Positions 51,680-61,164 of a stretch of DNA of 64,000 nucleotides are shown here, one piece after another. This DNA comes from an uncultured Aquimarina sp. GTDB taxonomy: Bacteria > Bacteroidota > Bacteroidia > Flavobacteriales > Flavobacteriaceae. The DNA lies in contig CANMLU010000006.1 in NCBI GenBank assembly GCA_947498815.1, positions 62,001 through 126,000 of the forward strand, given 5' to 3'. Numbering within the stretch: the stretch's first letter is position 1; each line of letters begins with the position of its first letter. Both the position numbers and the translations under genes were made by a program. The notes beneath the pieces were generated by a model. The model made no database searches, was not told the origin of the DNA, and was given only the letters and a program-made list of their open reading frames with translations.

Positions 51680-52162
51680 TTATTGCTCAGCAGTACCTTC
51701 ATCATTGCTGCCTGACCTATACCAATCCAAAAAGGCGCAAACAAGGGTACTGTTTTCTCCGCAACCCGAATCTGAACTTTTACCAGAATTCGTATTTATC
51801 ATCTCCAGCCTCAAGTATTCAAACTGATCTGCAATACTTTTAAATTCCTCTCCTGTCATGTTAAGAGCCTCAAGTTGATAATATAGATCTAAAAAGGCTT
51901 GTGATTGTTCTCCCAAAAATTCCTGAAACAAAGCTTCTACATCTAATTCATTTGAGCTGCCAGCAGAATTTTTTTGAGAAATAGATTTCATAAATCGCTG
52001 AAAATCACCGGTCTTAACAGCACTTTTATTAAACTCAATAATCATTTGCTTGACCAGATATTCTTTCTCTGCTTGAGAAACTTCTAAAGCCTCTTCGTCT
52101 CTGGAACACGAAGTAATGGTTAAGAAAGAAATTACGAATGTAAAAAGTAATAGTTTTCTCAT
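51680..52162 (-). CDS. Hypothetical lipoprotein, helical
   Basis: ATG at 52162 gives a 160-residue lipoprotein (signal ending FLTITSC). The mature part is largely helical (EYLVKQMIIEFNKSA, FLDLYYQLEALNMTGEEFKSIADQFEYLRLEMIN), and the Cys-containing C-terminus has SGCGENSTLVCAFLDWYRSG. No family is recognised. It diverges from a DUF4199 gene across a 330-bp region that carries CGG-A(n)-CCG inverted repeats. Confidence 0.65.
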   Translation of the reverse strand: MRKLLLFTFVISFLTITSCSRDEEALEVSQAEKEYLVKQMIIEFNKSAVKTGDFQRFMKSISQKNSAGSSNELDVEALFQEFLGEQSQAFLDLYYQLEALNMTGEEFKSIADQFEYLRLEMINTNSGKSSDSGCGENSTLVCAFLDWYRSGSNDEGTAEQ

Positions 52163-52492
52163 AAATAATAATTTCGTTAATATATTTTTATACAATTAAA
52201 AATTGGGGTATTTAATTAAAAAAAATGCCCTGAATTAACTTTTTTACTCCTTTCTCATCTCCAAAACCCATTATGTCAATTAGTTAATTCTACACGTTAA
52301 AATATGGGAAAACCCTATAGTTCACACTTGTTAAGACCTTTTTAAAACTACGGAAAAACCGTAACTATTTTGTAAATATACGATAAAAATGTATATTAAC
52401 CCGACAAAACGCTATATTTATTGCAATTGTAACATTTTTTTATATTTGTATACTGATAGTTTAACAACTACCTAAAATATCATTTTTACTAT
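52163..52492. promoter_or_regulatory. Divergent region with inverted repeats
   Basis: The 330-bp gap contains GGGAAAACCC at 52306-52315, TACGGAAAAACCGTA at 52349-52363 (perfect 5-bp arms with an A5 spacer) and a promoter for the DUF4199 gene at 52421-52448. The first 10-mer is identical to 20931-20940. These are plausible regulator sites, but the regulator is not identified. Confidence 0.55.
52421..52448 (+). promoter_or_regulatory. Promoter of the first DUF4199 gene
   Basis: TTG (52421-52423), a 17-bp spacer and TATATTTG (52441-52448) match the Bacteroidota consensus, 45 bp before the ATG at 52493. Confidence 0.75.
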
Positions 52493-52999
52493 ATGCAAGA
52501 AACTACTATTTCTATCAAAAAACATATTTTAATCTACGGTTTTATTCTTGGCCTAGTATGGGTTGCTTATGGCTTTCTTCGTCATATAACGAATAATAGA
52601 GCTACAAGACACTGGGCTTTATCTATTTTTGAGTTATCCCTTCATATTGGCATCATAGTTTACGGTATTTATAAATTCAAAAATAAGAATGATGGTTTTT
52701 TAACCTTATGGCAAGCATTCAAAATTGGTCTTGGAATTGCAGTGATGAGTACTGTTATGAAATCAATTGGGGATATTTTTTTTCTTAAAGTGATTTCCCC
52801 TGAAACCTTTCAAGAAATTCTTAAGTCAGCAAGCCAATCGACTTCAACAGAATCTCAAGAACAAAATAGCATATTAAGTAAAGAAAATAACTACCTTTTT
52901 ACAACATTTTTGACTAATTTAATTTTTAATTCAACGTTGGGTATTTTAATATCAATGCTGGGTGGTGCCATCATGCAAAAAAATAGAAATCCATTTTAA
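52493..52999 (+). CDS. DUF4199 domain membrane protein, copy 1
   Basis: The 168-residue protein has four membrane segments with the DUF4199 layout: HILIYGFILGLVWVAYGF, a second near LSLHIGIIVYGIYKF, the conserved NGFLTLWQAFKIGLGIAVMSTVM region, and a C-terminal TNLIFNSTLGILISMLGGAIM followed by KNR. The central part is an exposed loop rich in Ser, Gln and Glu. The function is unknown. Two paralogues lie downstream, at 54920 and 55655, with an AraC-type regulator on the other strand between them and this copy. Confidence 0.88.
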   Translation: MQETTISIKKHILIYGFILGLVWVAYGFLRHITNNRATRHWALSIFELSLHIGIIVYGIYKFKNKNDGFLTLWQAFKIGLGIAVMSTVMKSIGDIFFLKVISPETFQEILKSASQSTSTESQEQNSILSKENNYLFTTFLTNLIFNSTLGILISMLGGAIMQKNRNPF

Positions 53000-53036
53000 A
53001 CCTAAAGCTTATTAAACACAAGTACACTACAATTCA

Positions 53037-54731
53037 TCAAGCACTTTTCAAACTTTTTATAAAAGACGAGGGATACATGCCTGTTTTTTTATGAAATGCT
53101 TTGGCGAAGGATTCGCTGGTATTAAAACCTACCTCTTCAGAAATGCCTTTTATAGAGTATAATCTAAATTTTTCATCATCTCTTAAACACTCTATAGCAT
53201 AACCAATCCTAAGATCGTGTAAATAATTAGAAAAATTCTTTTCTTTATAAATATTGATGATTTTGGAGAGATAGGTCGAGTTGGTTTTTAACTCTTTGGC
53301 AAACACAGTAAGGCTATATTTTTTATCCAGAAAACGTTTTTTGCTTTCAAAAACCGCTATACCCTCCAAAATCCTTTGAATACTTTCGGGTGAGATATTT
53401 AAATCACTTAGTTGTTGTTCCCCTTCTCCTTCTACTTTAAGCGTAGCTTCAGCTTCGGTCGACTTATTGGTATGAGAAACTACCGCTCGAAAACTCTTTT
53501 GATAACGTCTGCGATCTTTGTACAGGTAGATAATGATTCCAACAAAAATAATGAGAAAAAAACCTTCAATAGCTATTATCAATCTCCCAGTATTAATCCC
53601 CTCTATTAAAGACGTATTTTTCTTATCCTTTTTTAAAAGAATTACAGGTACTGCATATTTCTTAACACTCTGTTTTAGCGAATCGGATATATTATTTTTC
53701 AATACCATATCTATTTCGGACAGTCTTTGTGTGTAAAAATCCCTTTGCTCGACATCGCCTTGTTTTTCTAAATAATCTATTAATAATTTGTACCCTTTCC
53801 TCATATCCGGAAACACATACACTTTATCCCAAGCGAGGGTATCCATCTTTTTTAAATACGTAATACTCTTCTCGTTCTGCCTCATTTTTGAAGACACTAG
53901 TCCCAAATACAAATGGGATACCAATGCTTCAAAATCTTCATTATTTTTCTCAAAATAGCCTAAAGCTTTAGACAAACTATCCGCAGACTGTTGATACTGT
54001 TTTTTATAATACTTTGCTACCCCAACACTTTGAATAAATAAGTTATATTGATGACTTCTTTGACTACCAAGTGATTCTTGAATTCCTTTATTGTTGTAAT
54101 AGGATACAGAATCCAATACTTTTAATGACATAAATTCATTAACAATCATGGCCATGTCATTAAATTGGCTATCCAAATCTTCTTGCAAAGCATATTGATA
54201 ACAGTCTTTAAAAATTTTGAGCGCTGCTTCATGCATGCCCAATCGACTTTTTAACAACCCTATCGAACGATTATGAGTATAAATCGTATTTGAATTTCGG
54301 TTTTGCTCCAGAACACGATTGGCGTCTTTGTAATTACTCCATGCCTTTTGCAATAGCCCTTTTCTCAAAAAATAATCCCCTTTTAACAAATACCCCCTGG
54401 TCAATATTCCTTTATTTTTTAAATCTTGTGTAGCTTGAATAAGACTATCTGTATACACAAGACATAAGGCTTTATCTTGATACAAATTGGACAACATTAA
54501 ATACCTATGAGCAATTGCAATCTCTTTATTCTCTATTTTGGCTTTTCCTAAATATGCATTTGCATATACATCGGCACGGTTTGGATGCGCTTTGTAATTC
54601 TCATAAAAACGTTCATAAAGCTGAAAATAGGTTTTTGATTGGATAGAATCTGGAATTACAACATCAATTACTTGTTCCTGAGCCAACAATGAACAGCTTA
54701 GTATAAAAAGTAGAAGTAATACTCTTTTCAT
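53037..54731 (-). CDS. AraC-family regulator with TPR sensor region and one membrane segment
   Basis: ATG at 54731 gives 564 residues. A signal peptide (VLLLLFILSCSLLAQ) leads to a periplasmic region of about 360 residues built of TPR-like helix pairs. A membrane segment (LIIAIEGFFLIIFVGIIIYLY) follows, then a cytoplasmic linker and a C-terminal AraC DNA-binding domain (LTVFAKELKTNSTYLSKIINIYKEKNFSNYLHDLRI, then GISEEVGFNTSESFAKAFHKKTGMYPSSF). It is a one-component membrane regulator that would sense a periplasmic signal. It lies between DUF4199 genes, which are its most likely targets. Confidence 0.9.
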   Translation of the reverse strand: MKRVLLLLFILSCSLLAQEQVIDVVIPDSIQSKTYFQLYERFYENYKAHPNRADVYANAYLGKAKIENKEIAIAHRYLMLSNLYQDKALCLVYTDSLIQATQDLKNKGILTRGYLLKGDYFLRKGLLQKAWSNYKDANRVLEQNRNSNTIYTHNRSIGLLKSRLGMHEAALKIFKDCYQYALQEDLDSQFNDMAMIVNEFMSLKVLDSVSYYNNKGIQESLGSQRSHQYNLFIQSVGVAKYYKKQYQQSADSLSKALGYFEKNNEDFEALVSHLYLGLVSSKMRQNEKSITYLKKMDTLAWDKVYVFPDMRKGYKLLIDYLEKQGDVEQRDFYTQRLSEIDMVLKNNISDSLKQSVKKYAVPVILLKKDKKNTSLIEGINTGRLIIAIEGFFLIIFVGIIIYLYKDRRRYQKSFRAVVSHTNKSTEAEATLKVEGEGEQQLSDLNISPESIQRILEGIAVFESKKRFLDKKYSLTVFAKELKTNSTYLSKIINIYKEKNFSNYLHDLRIGYAIECLRDDEKFRLYSIKGISEEVGFNTSESFAKAFHKKTGMYPSSFIKSLKSA

Positions 54732-54919
54732 TAAAAATTTCGGTTTATTTACAATTGAATCATCCATACTTACGACAATTCAAAAATACAGGATATCCAA
54801 ATCATTTTACAATATTATTCTATAAAGTGAGGCACCTATGATTCATTATTCATAACTATTTGTAAACAATATTTACTATTTTTAAGTTTTTCTATACTAT
54901 CGCTGCATAAAACCCAATT

Positions 54920-55441
54920 ATGACTAGCATTAACATTTCAATTAAAAAACATATAGTCAAGTATGGAGTAATTTATGGTTTTTTTTGGATTATTTATGGT
55001 ATCATTAGATATTCAACAGGTTATGGAAGAGCTTCAAATTGGTGGCTTTCTACAGTCGAATTATTCATCCATATTAGTGTGATTATTTATGGCCTAGATA
55101 AGTATAAATCTTTGAATAATGGTTTTCTAAAATTAAGCGAAGCTTTAAAAATAGGAATAGGTATTACATTTATGGGTCACATTATAGGTATGATTTGGCA
55201 TGTACTTTTAAAGACTGTAATTGACCCCGAAATTTTAAATCAAATTCTTGAGGCTAAAAGAGATCAGATCATCCAAAACAATCCAAATATATCCTCAGAA
55301 CTTTTAAGTCAAAAAATAAAACAAACCAAATACTATTCTATTTTTTGGCTTGAGATTACTTTATTAGGTATCTATTCATTAATAGGAATTCTTGTTTCTT
55401 TAATTGCAGGAGCCATCATGCACAAAAAAAGAAAACTATAA
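54920..55441 (+). CDS. DUF4199 domain membrane protein, copy 2
   Basis: The 173-residue protein is a paralogue of the flanking DUF4199 genes, with the same start (ISIKKHIVKYGVIYGFFWIIYGIIRYSTG), a second segment at LFIHISVIIYGL, the NNGFLKLSEALKIGIGITFMGHIIG motif and a final ITLLGIYSLIGILVSLIAGAIM followed by KKR. It is more similar to copy 1 in the first 40 residues than to copy 3. The start is 188 bp from the divergent AraC regulator, so it may be directly controlled by it. Confidence 0.88.
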   Translation: MTSINISIKKHIVKYGVIYGFFWIIYGIIRYSTGYGRASNWWLSTVELFIHISVIIYGLDKYKSLNNGFLKLSEALKIGIGITFMGHIIGMIWHVLLKTVIDPEILNQILEAKRDQIIQNNPNISSELLSQKIKQTKYYSIFWLEITLLGIYSLIGILVSLIAGAIMHKKRKL

Positions 55442-55654
55442 AAATTTCTAGATAACCATAATTCATCTTTACGAAGTAAACAATTATATAAACAACCATT
55501 TTTAACAGAGCTGAATTCGTATAATTTAAAACACAATTACTCTTTTGATTATAAATGATTTCACCTTATCCCACCTACATTTCAATTTAACTTGTAACAA
55601 TTTAGTATATTTGAACACTTATGGTTATATAAATAACCAAAACTATTTTTACAC

Positions 55655-56182
55655 ATGGAAAACGAGAAAACATCTTCGAAAAAAATAATTACTAATTACG
55701 GGGTATTACTTGGTCTAGTATCGGTAGTACTAGGAGTGGTCATGTATGTGACAGGCTCCTATACAGATCCACACTGGATATTTAGTGTTATAGGTTTCTT
55801 GATTTTAATAGGAGTTATAAGTTATGGTATCAAAGCATACAAAACTGCAAACAATGGATACTTAACGCTATCCGATGCTTTAAAAGTAGGTATTGGTATT
55901 GCGCTTATTGGTGGCATTATAGGTGCTATCTGGACCCTATTACTTGCAACCGTAATAGAACCAGAGTATACACAAAACGTTATCGAGGCGCAAAAAGAAA
56001 AATTGGTAGAACAATACCCAGACTTTTCTCAAGAGCAACTTGATCAAAGCTTGGCAATGATGGAAAAGTTTACGAGTCCGTATATCAGCTTTGCTCTTTC
56101 GTTAATCGGTAGCTTATTCTTTGGTTTCATTATTTCGCTTATTGCTGGTCTTATCATGCAAAAGAAACAAGATCTTTATTAA
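55655..56182 (+). CDS. DUF4199 domain membrane protein, copy 3
   Basis: The 175-residue paralogue shows NYGVLLGLVSVVLGVVMYVTG, IGFLILIGVISYGIKAYK, NNGYLTLSDALKVGIGIALIGGIIGAIWTLLL and SLIGSLFFGFIISLIAGLIM followed by KKQ. It starts 213 bp after copy 2, with a -7 element TATATTTG at 55606-55613 but no good -33 element. The stop is 3 bp before the GT2 gene, so the two are likely cotranscribed, as commonly seen for DUF4199 with a GT2 gene in flavobacteria (recollection). Confidence 0.9.
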   Translation: MENEKTSSKKIITNYGVLLGLVSVVLGVVMYVTGSYTDPHWIFSVIGFLILIGVISYGIKAYKTANNGYLTLSDALKVGIGIALIGGIIGAIWTLLLATVIEPEYTQNVIEAQKEKLVEQYPDFSQEQLDQSLAMMEKFTSPYISFALSLIGSLFFGFIISLIAGLIMQKKQDLY

Positions 56183-56185
56183 CTT

Positions 56186-57133
56186 ATGAATATATCTGTG
56201 GTCATACCACTGCTCAATGAGCAGGAATCACTTAACGAATTATACAATTGGATTGCAACTGTTATGCAATCCAATTCTTTTTCTTACGAAATTGTCTTTA
56301 TTGATGATGGCAGCACCGATGGTTCCTGGAATACGATTTCAGAATTATCAAAAAAAGACAACAACGTAAAAGGGATTCGATTTTTAAAAAATTTCGGTAA
56401 ATCCCAAGCTTTGCATGCCGGATTTGGTGTTGCACAAGGTGATGTAGTCATCACTATGGATGCAGATTTACAAGATAATCCAGAAGAAATCCCGGAGTTA
56501 TATGAATTGATCACCGCAGATGACTTTGACTTAGTTTCGGGTTGGAAAAAAAAGCGATATGACTCTGTCATAGCAAAGAACTTACCCTCAAAGTTATTTA
56601 ATGCAGCCGCCAGAAAAACCTCGGGTGTTAAATTGCACGATTTTAATTGCGGGTTAAAAGCCTATAAAAACGTTGTGGTTAAAAATATCGATGTGCATGG
56701 CGAAATGCATCGATATATCCCTGTGCTTGCCAAAAATGCAGGATTTACCAAGATTGGCGAAAAAGTAGTGTTGCACCAAGCTCGAAAATATGGTAAAACC
56801 AAATTCGGTGTAAGCCGTTTTATCAATGGCTTTTTGGATCTGGTCACGATTTGGTTTATGTCTCGATTTGCAAAAAGACCTATGCATTTTTTTGGCCTTA
56901 TTGGTACGCTTCTGTTTATTGTAGGTGCCTGTTTTTCGCTATACCTGGGTATCGATAAACTTTTTATTGAAACCAAAGGCAGATTAATTGCACAACGGCC
57001 AGAGTTTTACGTTGCGCTCACTGCAATGATTTTGGGTACGCAATTTTTTCTTGCGGGGTTTTTGGGTGAAATTATATTGACCAGTAAAAGAGACAAAGAG
57101 AGATACAGTATCTCAGAAAAAATTCACTTGTAA
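56186..57133 (+). CDS. GT2 family glycosyltransferase (dolichyl-phosphate-mannose-synthase-like)
   Basis: The 315-residue enzyme has the GT2 catalytic domain (VVIPLLNEQESLNELYNWI, FIDDGSTDGSW, FLKNFGKSQALHAGFG and the DXD in TMDADLQDNPEEI), then two C-terminal membrane segments (FFGLIGTLLFIVGACFSLYLGI and FYVALTAMILGTQFFLAGFLGEI). That layout is typical of enzymes that transfer a sugar from a nucleotide donor to an undecaprenyl-phosphate carrier. The acceptor and sugar are unknown. It is directly behind the third DUF4199 gene. Confidence 0.92.
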   Translation: MNISVVIPLLNEQESLNELYNWIATVMQSNSFSYEIVFIDDGSTDGSWNTISELSKKDNNVKGIRFLKNFGKSQALHAGFGVAQGDVVITMDADLQDNPEEIPELYELITADDFDLVSGWKKKRYDSVIAKNLPSKLFNAAARKTSGVKLHDFNCGLKAYKNVVVKNIDVHGEMHRYIPVLAKNAGFTKIGEKVVLHQARKYGKTKFGVSRFINGFLDLVTIWFMSRFAKRPMHFFGLIGTLLFIVGACFSLYLGIDKLFIETKGRLIAQRPEFYVALTAMILGTQFFLAGFLGEIILTSKRDKERYSISEKIHL

Positions 57134-57207
57134 AACGTCCCTGCTCAAAATAACATATACCTTGGTTAAGCCATCTTCTTTTCGTGCTTCACCAAAAAAT
57201 TAAATAG

Positions 57208-57215
57208 TATTTTTG
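57208..57215 (+). promoter_or_regulatory. -7 element upstream of the phosphosugar mutase gene
   Basis: TATTTTTG matches TAnnTTTG and lies 20 bp before the ATG at 57235. No clear -33 TTG was found at the usual distance. Confidence 0.55.
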
Positions 57216-57234
57216 CAATTAAAATAACAAACAC

Positions 57235-58962
57235 ATGCAAATCGCAGATTCTGAAATCAATACAAGAGTCAATGAATGGTTAACTCCTTTTTTTAATGAG
57301 GAAACCAAAAATGAAATTCAGCGTTTACAAAATGACAACCCAGAGCAATTAAAAGAAAGTTTTTATAAAAACCTCGAGTTTGGTACCGGTGGTATGCGAG
57401 GTATTATGGGTGTGGGTACCAACAGAATAAATCAGTATACCTTGGGTAAAAGTACGCAAGGATTAAGCAATTATCTTATAAAACAATTCCCGGATGAACA
57501 ACCCAAAGCAGTAATCGCTTATGATTGCCGTCATAATAGTGACACGCTGGCCCGGGTGGTAGCCGATGTATTTTCGGCAAATGGGATCAAAGTATATCTT
57601 TTTTCGAGCCTGCGTCCTACTCCAGAACTATCATTTGCAGTAAAAGAATTAAATTGTCATTGCGGGATTGTATTAACCGCCAGTCACAATCCACCAGAGT
57701 ATAACGGTTATAAAGTATACTGGCAAGATGGCGGCCAATTAGTCCCGCCACAAGATGGTGAGATAATTTCTGAAATAGATACCCTCAAATACGCAGACAT
57801 AAAGTTTGAGAGTAATCCAGATCTTATCCAAAAAATAGATAAAGAGATTGATGACGTTTTTATCAATGCAAGCGTTAAAAACGGAAGTTTTATGGCTTCG
57901 CAAGAAGTAAAAGATGATATCAAAATTGTTTTTACTTCTTTGCACGGAACTTCGATAACCGCAGTTCCCGAGACTTTGGAAAAAGCAGGGTACAAAAATG
58001 TGCATATCGTAAAAGAACAAGCAGAACCGGATGGTAATTTTCCTACCGTAAAATCTCCTAACCCAGAAGAACCTGAAGCTTTGGCTATAGCCATGAATCT
58101 TGCAAAAGAGATTGATGCAGATATTGTTATTGGAACTGATCCCGATTGTGACAGATTAGGTATTGCGGTTCGAAATAACAAGGGCGAGTTACAATTACTT
58201 AACGGAAATCAAACTATGGTGGTAATGACCTGGTTTCTTTTGGAACACTATACATCCAAAGGGTTCAAAGGAAATGAATTTATCGCCTCGACAATTGTAT
58301 CCACACCCATGATGAGAAGTTTGGCTAATGGTTATGGTGTCGAGTATAAAGAAGTATTAACCGGTTTTAAATGGATCGCTAAACTGATTAAGGATTTCCC
58401 AGAAAAACACTTTTTGGGTGGCGGAGAAGAAAGTTTTGGCTTTATGGTCGGTGATTTTGTAAGAGATAAAGATGCTGTTACTGCTACCCTACTGGCCTGT
58501 GAAATTGTAGCCTATACAAAATCAAAAGGCAGTTCTTTTTATAATCAACTATTAGAACTGTATGTTGAATATGGTTTCTACAAAGAAAACTTGGTCTCTT
58601 TGGTTAAAAAAGGCATTGATGGGGCTCAAGAAATTAAGCAAACGATGATTGATCTTAGAAATGATCCCCCTAAATTTCTTAATGACGAAAAAATTGTTTT
58701 GATTGAAGATTATCAAACGGGAATTGCCAAAAATACTCAAGATCATACAGAAGAGGTTATTGACATCCCAAACTCTAATGTTCTTATTTTTTACACGGAA
58801 GAAGGTAGTAAAATTGCTGCCAGACCAAGTGGTACTGAGCCAAAAATTAAATTTTATATAAGTGTTCAAGGTGCACTTGACACAGTTTCTGATTTTGACA
58901 ATACACAACAAAAACTTGATGATAAAATCGAAGCCATCAAAAAAGATTTAAAAATAACTTAA
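57235..58962 (+). CDS. Phospho-sugar mutase (phosphoglucomutase/phosphomannomutase family)
   Basis: The 575-residue enzyme belongs to the alpha-D-phosphohexomutase family. It has FGTGGMRGIMGVGTNRIN near the N-terminus, the phosphoserine loop IVLTASHNPPEYNGYKVYW, the metal-binding loop GTDPDCDRLGIAV, the sugar-binding loop GGGEESFGFMVGDF and the phosphate-binding loop RPSGTEPKIKFYI. The size is that of the eukaryote-like PGM2 group. It interconverts hexose-1-phosphate and hexose-6-phosphate, supplying precursors for glycans, which agrees with the neighbouring GT2 gene. Confidence 0.93.
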   Translation: MQIADSEINTRVNEWLTPFFNEETKNEIQRLQNDNPEQLKESFYKNLEFGTGGMRGIMGVGTNRINQYTLGKSTQGLSNYLIKQFPDEQPKAVIAYDCRHNSDTLARVVADVFSANGIKVYLFSSLRPTPELSFAVKELNCHCGIVLTASHNPPEYNGYKVYWQDGGQLVPPQDGEIISEIDTLKYADIKFESNPDLIQKIDKEIDDVFINASVKNGSFMASQEVKDDIKIVFTSLHGTSITAVPETLEKAGYKNVHIVKEQAEPDGNFPTVKSPNPEEPEALAIAMNLAKEIDADIVIGTDPDCDRLGIAVRNNKGELQLLNGNQTMVVMTWFLLEHYTSKGFKGNEFIASTIVSTPMMRSLANGYGVEYKEVLTGFKWIAKLIKDFPEKHFLGGGEESFGFMVGDFVRDKDAVTATLLACEIVAYTKSKGSSFYNQLLELYVEYGFYKENLVSLVKKGIDGAQEIKQTMIDLRNDPPKFLNDEKIVLIEDYQTGIAKNTQDHTEEVIDIPNSNVLIFYTEEGSKIAARPSGTEPKIKFYISVQGALDTVSDFDNTQQKLDDKIEAIKKDLKIT

Positions 58963-58990
58963 ACAACGGGCAATATCCGTTTAGAAATTA

Positions 58991-60820
58991 ATGAATTACT
59001 TCAAACAAATACTTCGCTTTGCGAAACCGTACGCTTCTTATGGTGTTTTGAATATTATCTGTAATATTTTTTATGCATTATTTAGTACACTATCCTTTAT
59101 TTCTTTAATCCCAATGCTAAGCGTTTTATTAAAAGAAACGGAACCTATATGCACAGAACCAATATGGGTGGATGGTATTTCTGGTTTGAAGGACTATTTC
59201 ATGGATTACTCGAACTACTTTATCACTCAAAAAACAGAGCAAGAAGGCGAAATTTATGTATTAACTGCTATGGTAAGTTTGGTCATCATCATGTTTTTAT
59301 TCAAAAACATGTTTAATTATCTGGCCATGTATTTTATTACCTTTTTAAGGAATGGGGTTTTAAGAGATATTCGAGATAAATTATATAATAAAACGATTAA
59401 TTTACCCTTGAATTTCTTCTCAGAAAAAAGAAAAGGTGACGTCATCGCAAGGATAACATCAGATGTACTGGAAATACAACACTCCTTCTTATCGATACTA
59501 GAGCTAATTGTAAGAGAACCATTAATGATCTTGTTTACCATATTAATGATGTTCGCGATTAGTGTAAAGCTTACAATTTTTGTTTTTATTTTCATTCCGG
59601 TATCTGGTTTTTTAATATCTCTGGTGGGTAAATCTTTAAAAAGAAAATCTGGTAAAGTACAAAAAGAGCAAGGCCATTTTTTATCTATCGTTGAAGAAAC
59701 CCTGGGCGGACTTAAAGTCATCAAAGGATTTAATGCTGAAAAAGTATTCGGCGGTAAATTTCAAGAATCTACTACTCGATTTTATAAATTCTCGAACTCT
59801 TTATTGAATAGGCAAAACCTGGCATCTCCAACAAGTGAGTTTTTAGGGATTTGTGTGATTGCCATTTTATTATGGTTTGGAGGAAAAATGGTTTTTATTG
59901 AAGGAACCTTAAATGCTTCGGAATTTTTCGCCTACATGGGATTGGCCTATAATATTTTAACCCCAGCCAAAGCGATTTCAAAAGCGAGTTATTCGGTTAG
60001 AAAAGGAAATGCCGCTGCAGAACGTGTTTTGGAGATATTAAACACGACTTCACCCTTGCAAGATAAGCCCAACGCAAAAGAAAAAACCGATTTCAACTCA
60101 GACATCACTATAGATAATATATCCTTTAAATATGAAGATGAATATGTATTGAATGATTTTTCCCTAAAGGTGCCCAAAGGTAGTGCTGTAGCTCTGGTAG
60201 GACAATCCGGTAGCGGAAAATCGACTATTGCCAATTTGGTAACACGTTTTTATGATGTAAACAAAGGTAGTATTCAAATTGACAGTTCCGATATCAGAGA
60301 TCTATCCAAACATTCTCTAAGAGGCTTGATGGGACTTGTAACCCAAGATTCTATTTTATTTAATGATTCTGTCAAAAACAACTTACTGATCGGAAAAGAA
60401 AACGCCACCGATGATGAAATTATTGAAGCCTTAAAAATAGCCAACGCCTGGGAGTTTGTTAAAGATTTACCCAAAGGAATAGATACTAATGTTGGTGACA
60501 GTGGAAATAAGTTAAGTGGTGGTCAAAAACAACGCTTATCCATAGCCAGAGCTGTACTAAAGAATCCTCCTATAATGATATTGGACGAAGCTACTTCTGC
60601 CCTGGATACCGAAAGTGAACGATTAGTTCAATCTGCCTTGGAGAATATGATGAAGAATAGAACCAGTATTGTGATTGCACATAGGTTATCTACAATACAA
60701 AATTCGGATTTGATCGTTGTAATGCAAAAAGGAAAAATTGTAGAAAAAGGTACCCACGACGAACTTATCTCTAAGAATGGTGTATATCAAAAATTGGTTA
60801 CAATGCAATCTTTTGATTAA
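58991..60820 (+). CDS. ABC transporter, MsbA-type exporter half-transporter
   Basis: The 609-residue protein fuses an exporter permease domain (six membrane segments in residues 1-330) and an ATP-binding domain. Walker A is VGQSGSGKST, the Q loop is LVTQDSILFNDS, the signature is LSGGQKQRLSIARA, Walker B is IMILDEATSALD and the H-loop is AHRLSTI. MsbA-like proteins flip lipid A or other lipid-linked molecules. It starts 28 bp after the mutase gene and may share its transcript. The next gene to the right is 960 bp away beyond the three-fold repeat. Confidence 0.92.
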   Translation: MNYFKQILRFAKPYASYGVLNIICNIFYALFSTLSFISLIPMLSVLLKETEPICTEPIWVDGISGLKDYFMDYSNYFITQKTEQEGEIYVLTAMVSLVIIMFLFKNMFNYLAMYFITFLRNGVLRDIRDKLYNKTINLPLNFFSEKRKGDVIARITSDVLEIQHSFLSILELIVREPLMILFTILMMFAISVKLTIFVFIFIPVSGFLISLVGKSLKRKSGKVQKEQGHFLSIVEETLGGLKVIKGFNAEKVFGGKFQESTTRFYKFSNSLLNRQNLASPTSEFLGICVIAILLWFGGKMVFIEGTLNASEFFAYMGLAYNILTPAKAISKASYSVRKGNAAAERVLEILNTTSPLQDKPNAKEKTDFNSDITIDNISFKYEDEYVLNDFSLKVPKGSAVALVGQSGSGKSTIANLVTRFYDVNKGSIQIDSSDIRDLSKHSLRGLMGLVTQDSILFNDSVKNNLLIGKENATDDEIIEALKIANAWEFVKDLPKGIDTNVGDSGNKLSGGQKQRLSIARAVLKNPPIMILDEATSALDTESERLVQSALENMMKNRTSIVIAHRLSTIQNSDLIVVMQKGKIVEKGTHDELISKNGVYQKLVTMQSFD

Positions 60821-60851
60821 CAAAACATTAATATACAAGTATTTATAAATG

Positions 60852-60980
60852 AAAAAAGAGTGCTTTCGCACTCTTTCTCTTCACACAAATCATCTTAATT
60901 TAGGGGCTTACTCTAAAATTAAAACTCACTTTTATTAAAATCTTTCATCTTGGGGGAAATGAAAGTTATAACTCATTTTT
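60852..60980 (-). ncRNA. Candidate small RNA, copy 1
   Basis: On the minus strand the predicted transcript of about 129 nt has a hairpin with a 7-bp stem CTTTCAT/ATGAAAG and a C-rich loop (TTCCCCCAAG). A second AU-rich stem follows with a GCCC-containing loop (around 60892-60928). A terminator closes it: a 9-bp stem AAAGAGTGC/GCACTCTTT with a GAAA tetraloop and a T run (60852-60876). No start codon with a frame longer than a few codons was noted. The same layout occurs in copies 2 and 3. Confidence 0.75.
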
Positions 60981-60986
60981 ACACTG

Positions 60987-61016
60987 TAAAGATACTACAT
61001 ATTTTGAAATTACCAA
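60987..61016 (-). promoter_or_regulatory. Promoter of sRNA copy 1
   Basis: On the minus strand TTG (61014-61016), a 19-bp spacer and TATCTTTA (60987-60994) match the Bacteroidota form, with A in place of the final G. All three units keep this spacing and sequence. Confidence 0.75.
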
Positions 61017-61164
61017 ATAAAAATTCACTTTTATCTAAAAAAAATACATTTAATCTATATAAAATAATTAAAATGCAATATTTTGTAGTTTAATTCCTAC
61101 TTTACATATACTCATTAAACGTTAAATAAATGTGAAAATAAACAAACCCAAAAGTATAGAAATG

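Noticed and set aside
53412-53736. Plus-strand ORFs within the AraC regulator gene
   Set aside because: They are shadows of the regulator frame with no domain or signal.
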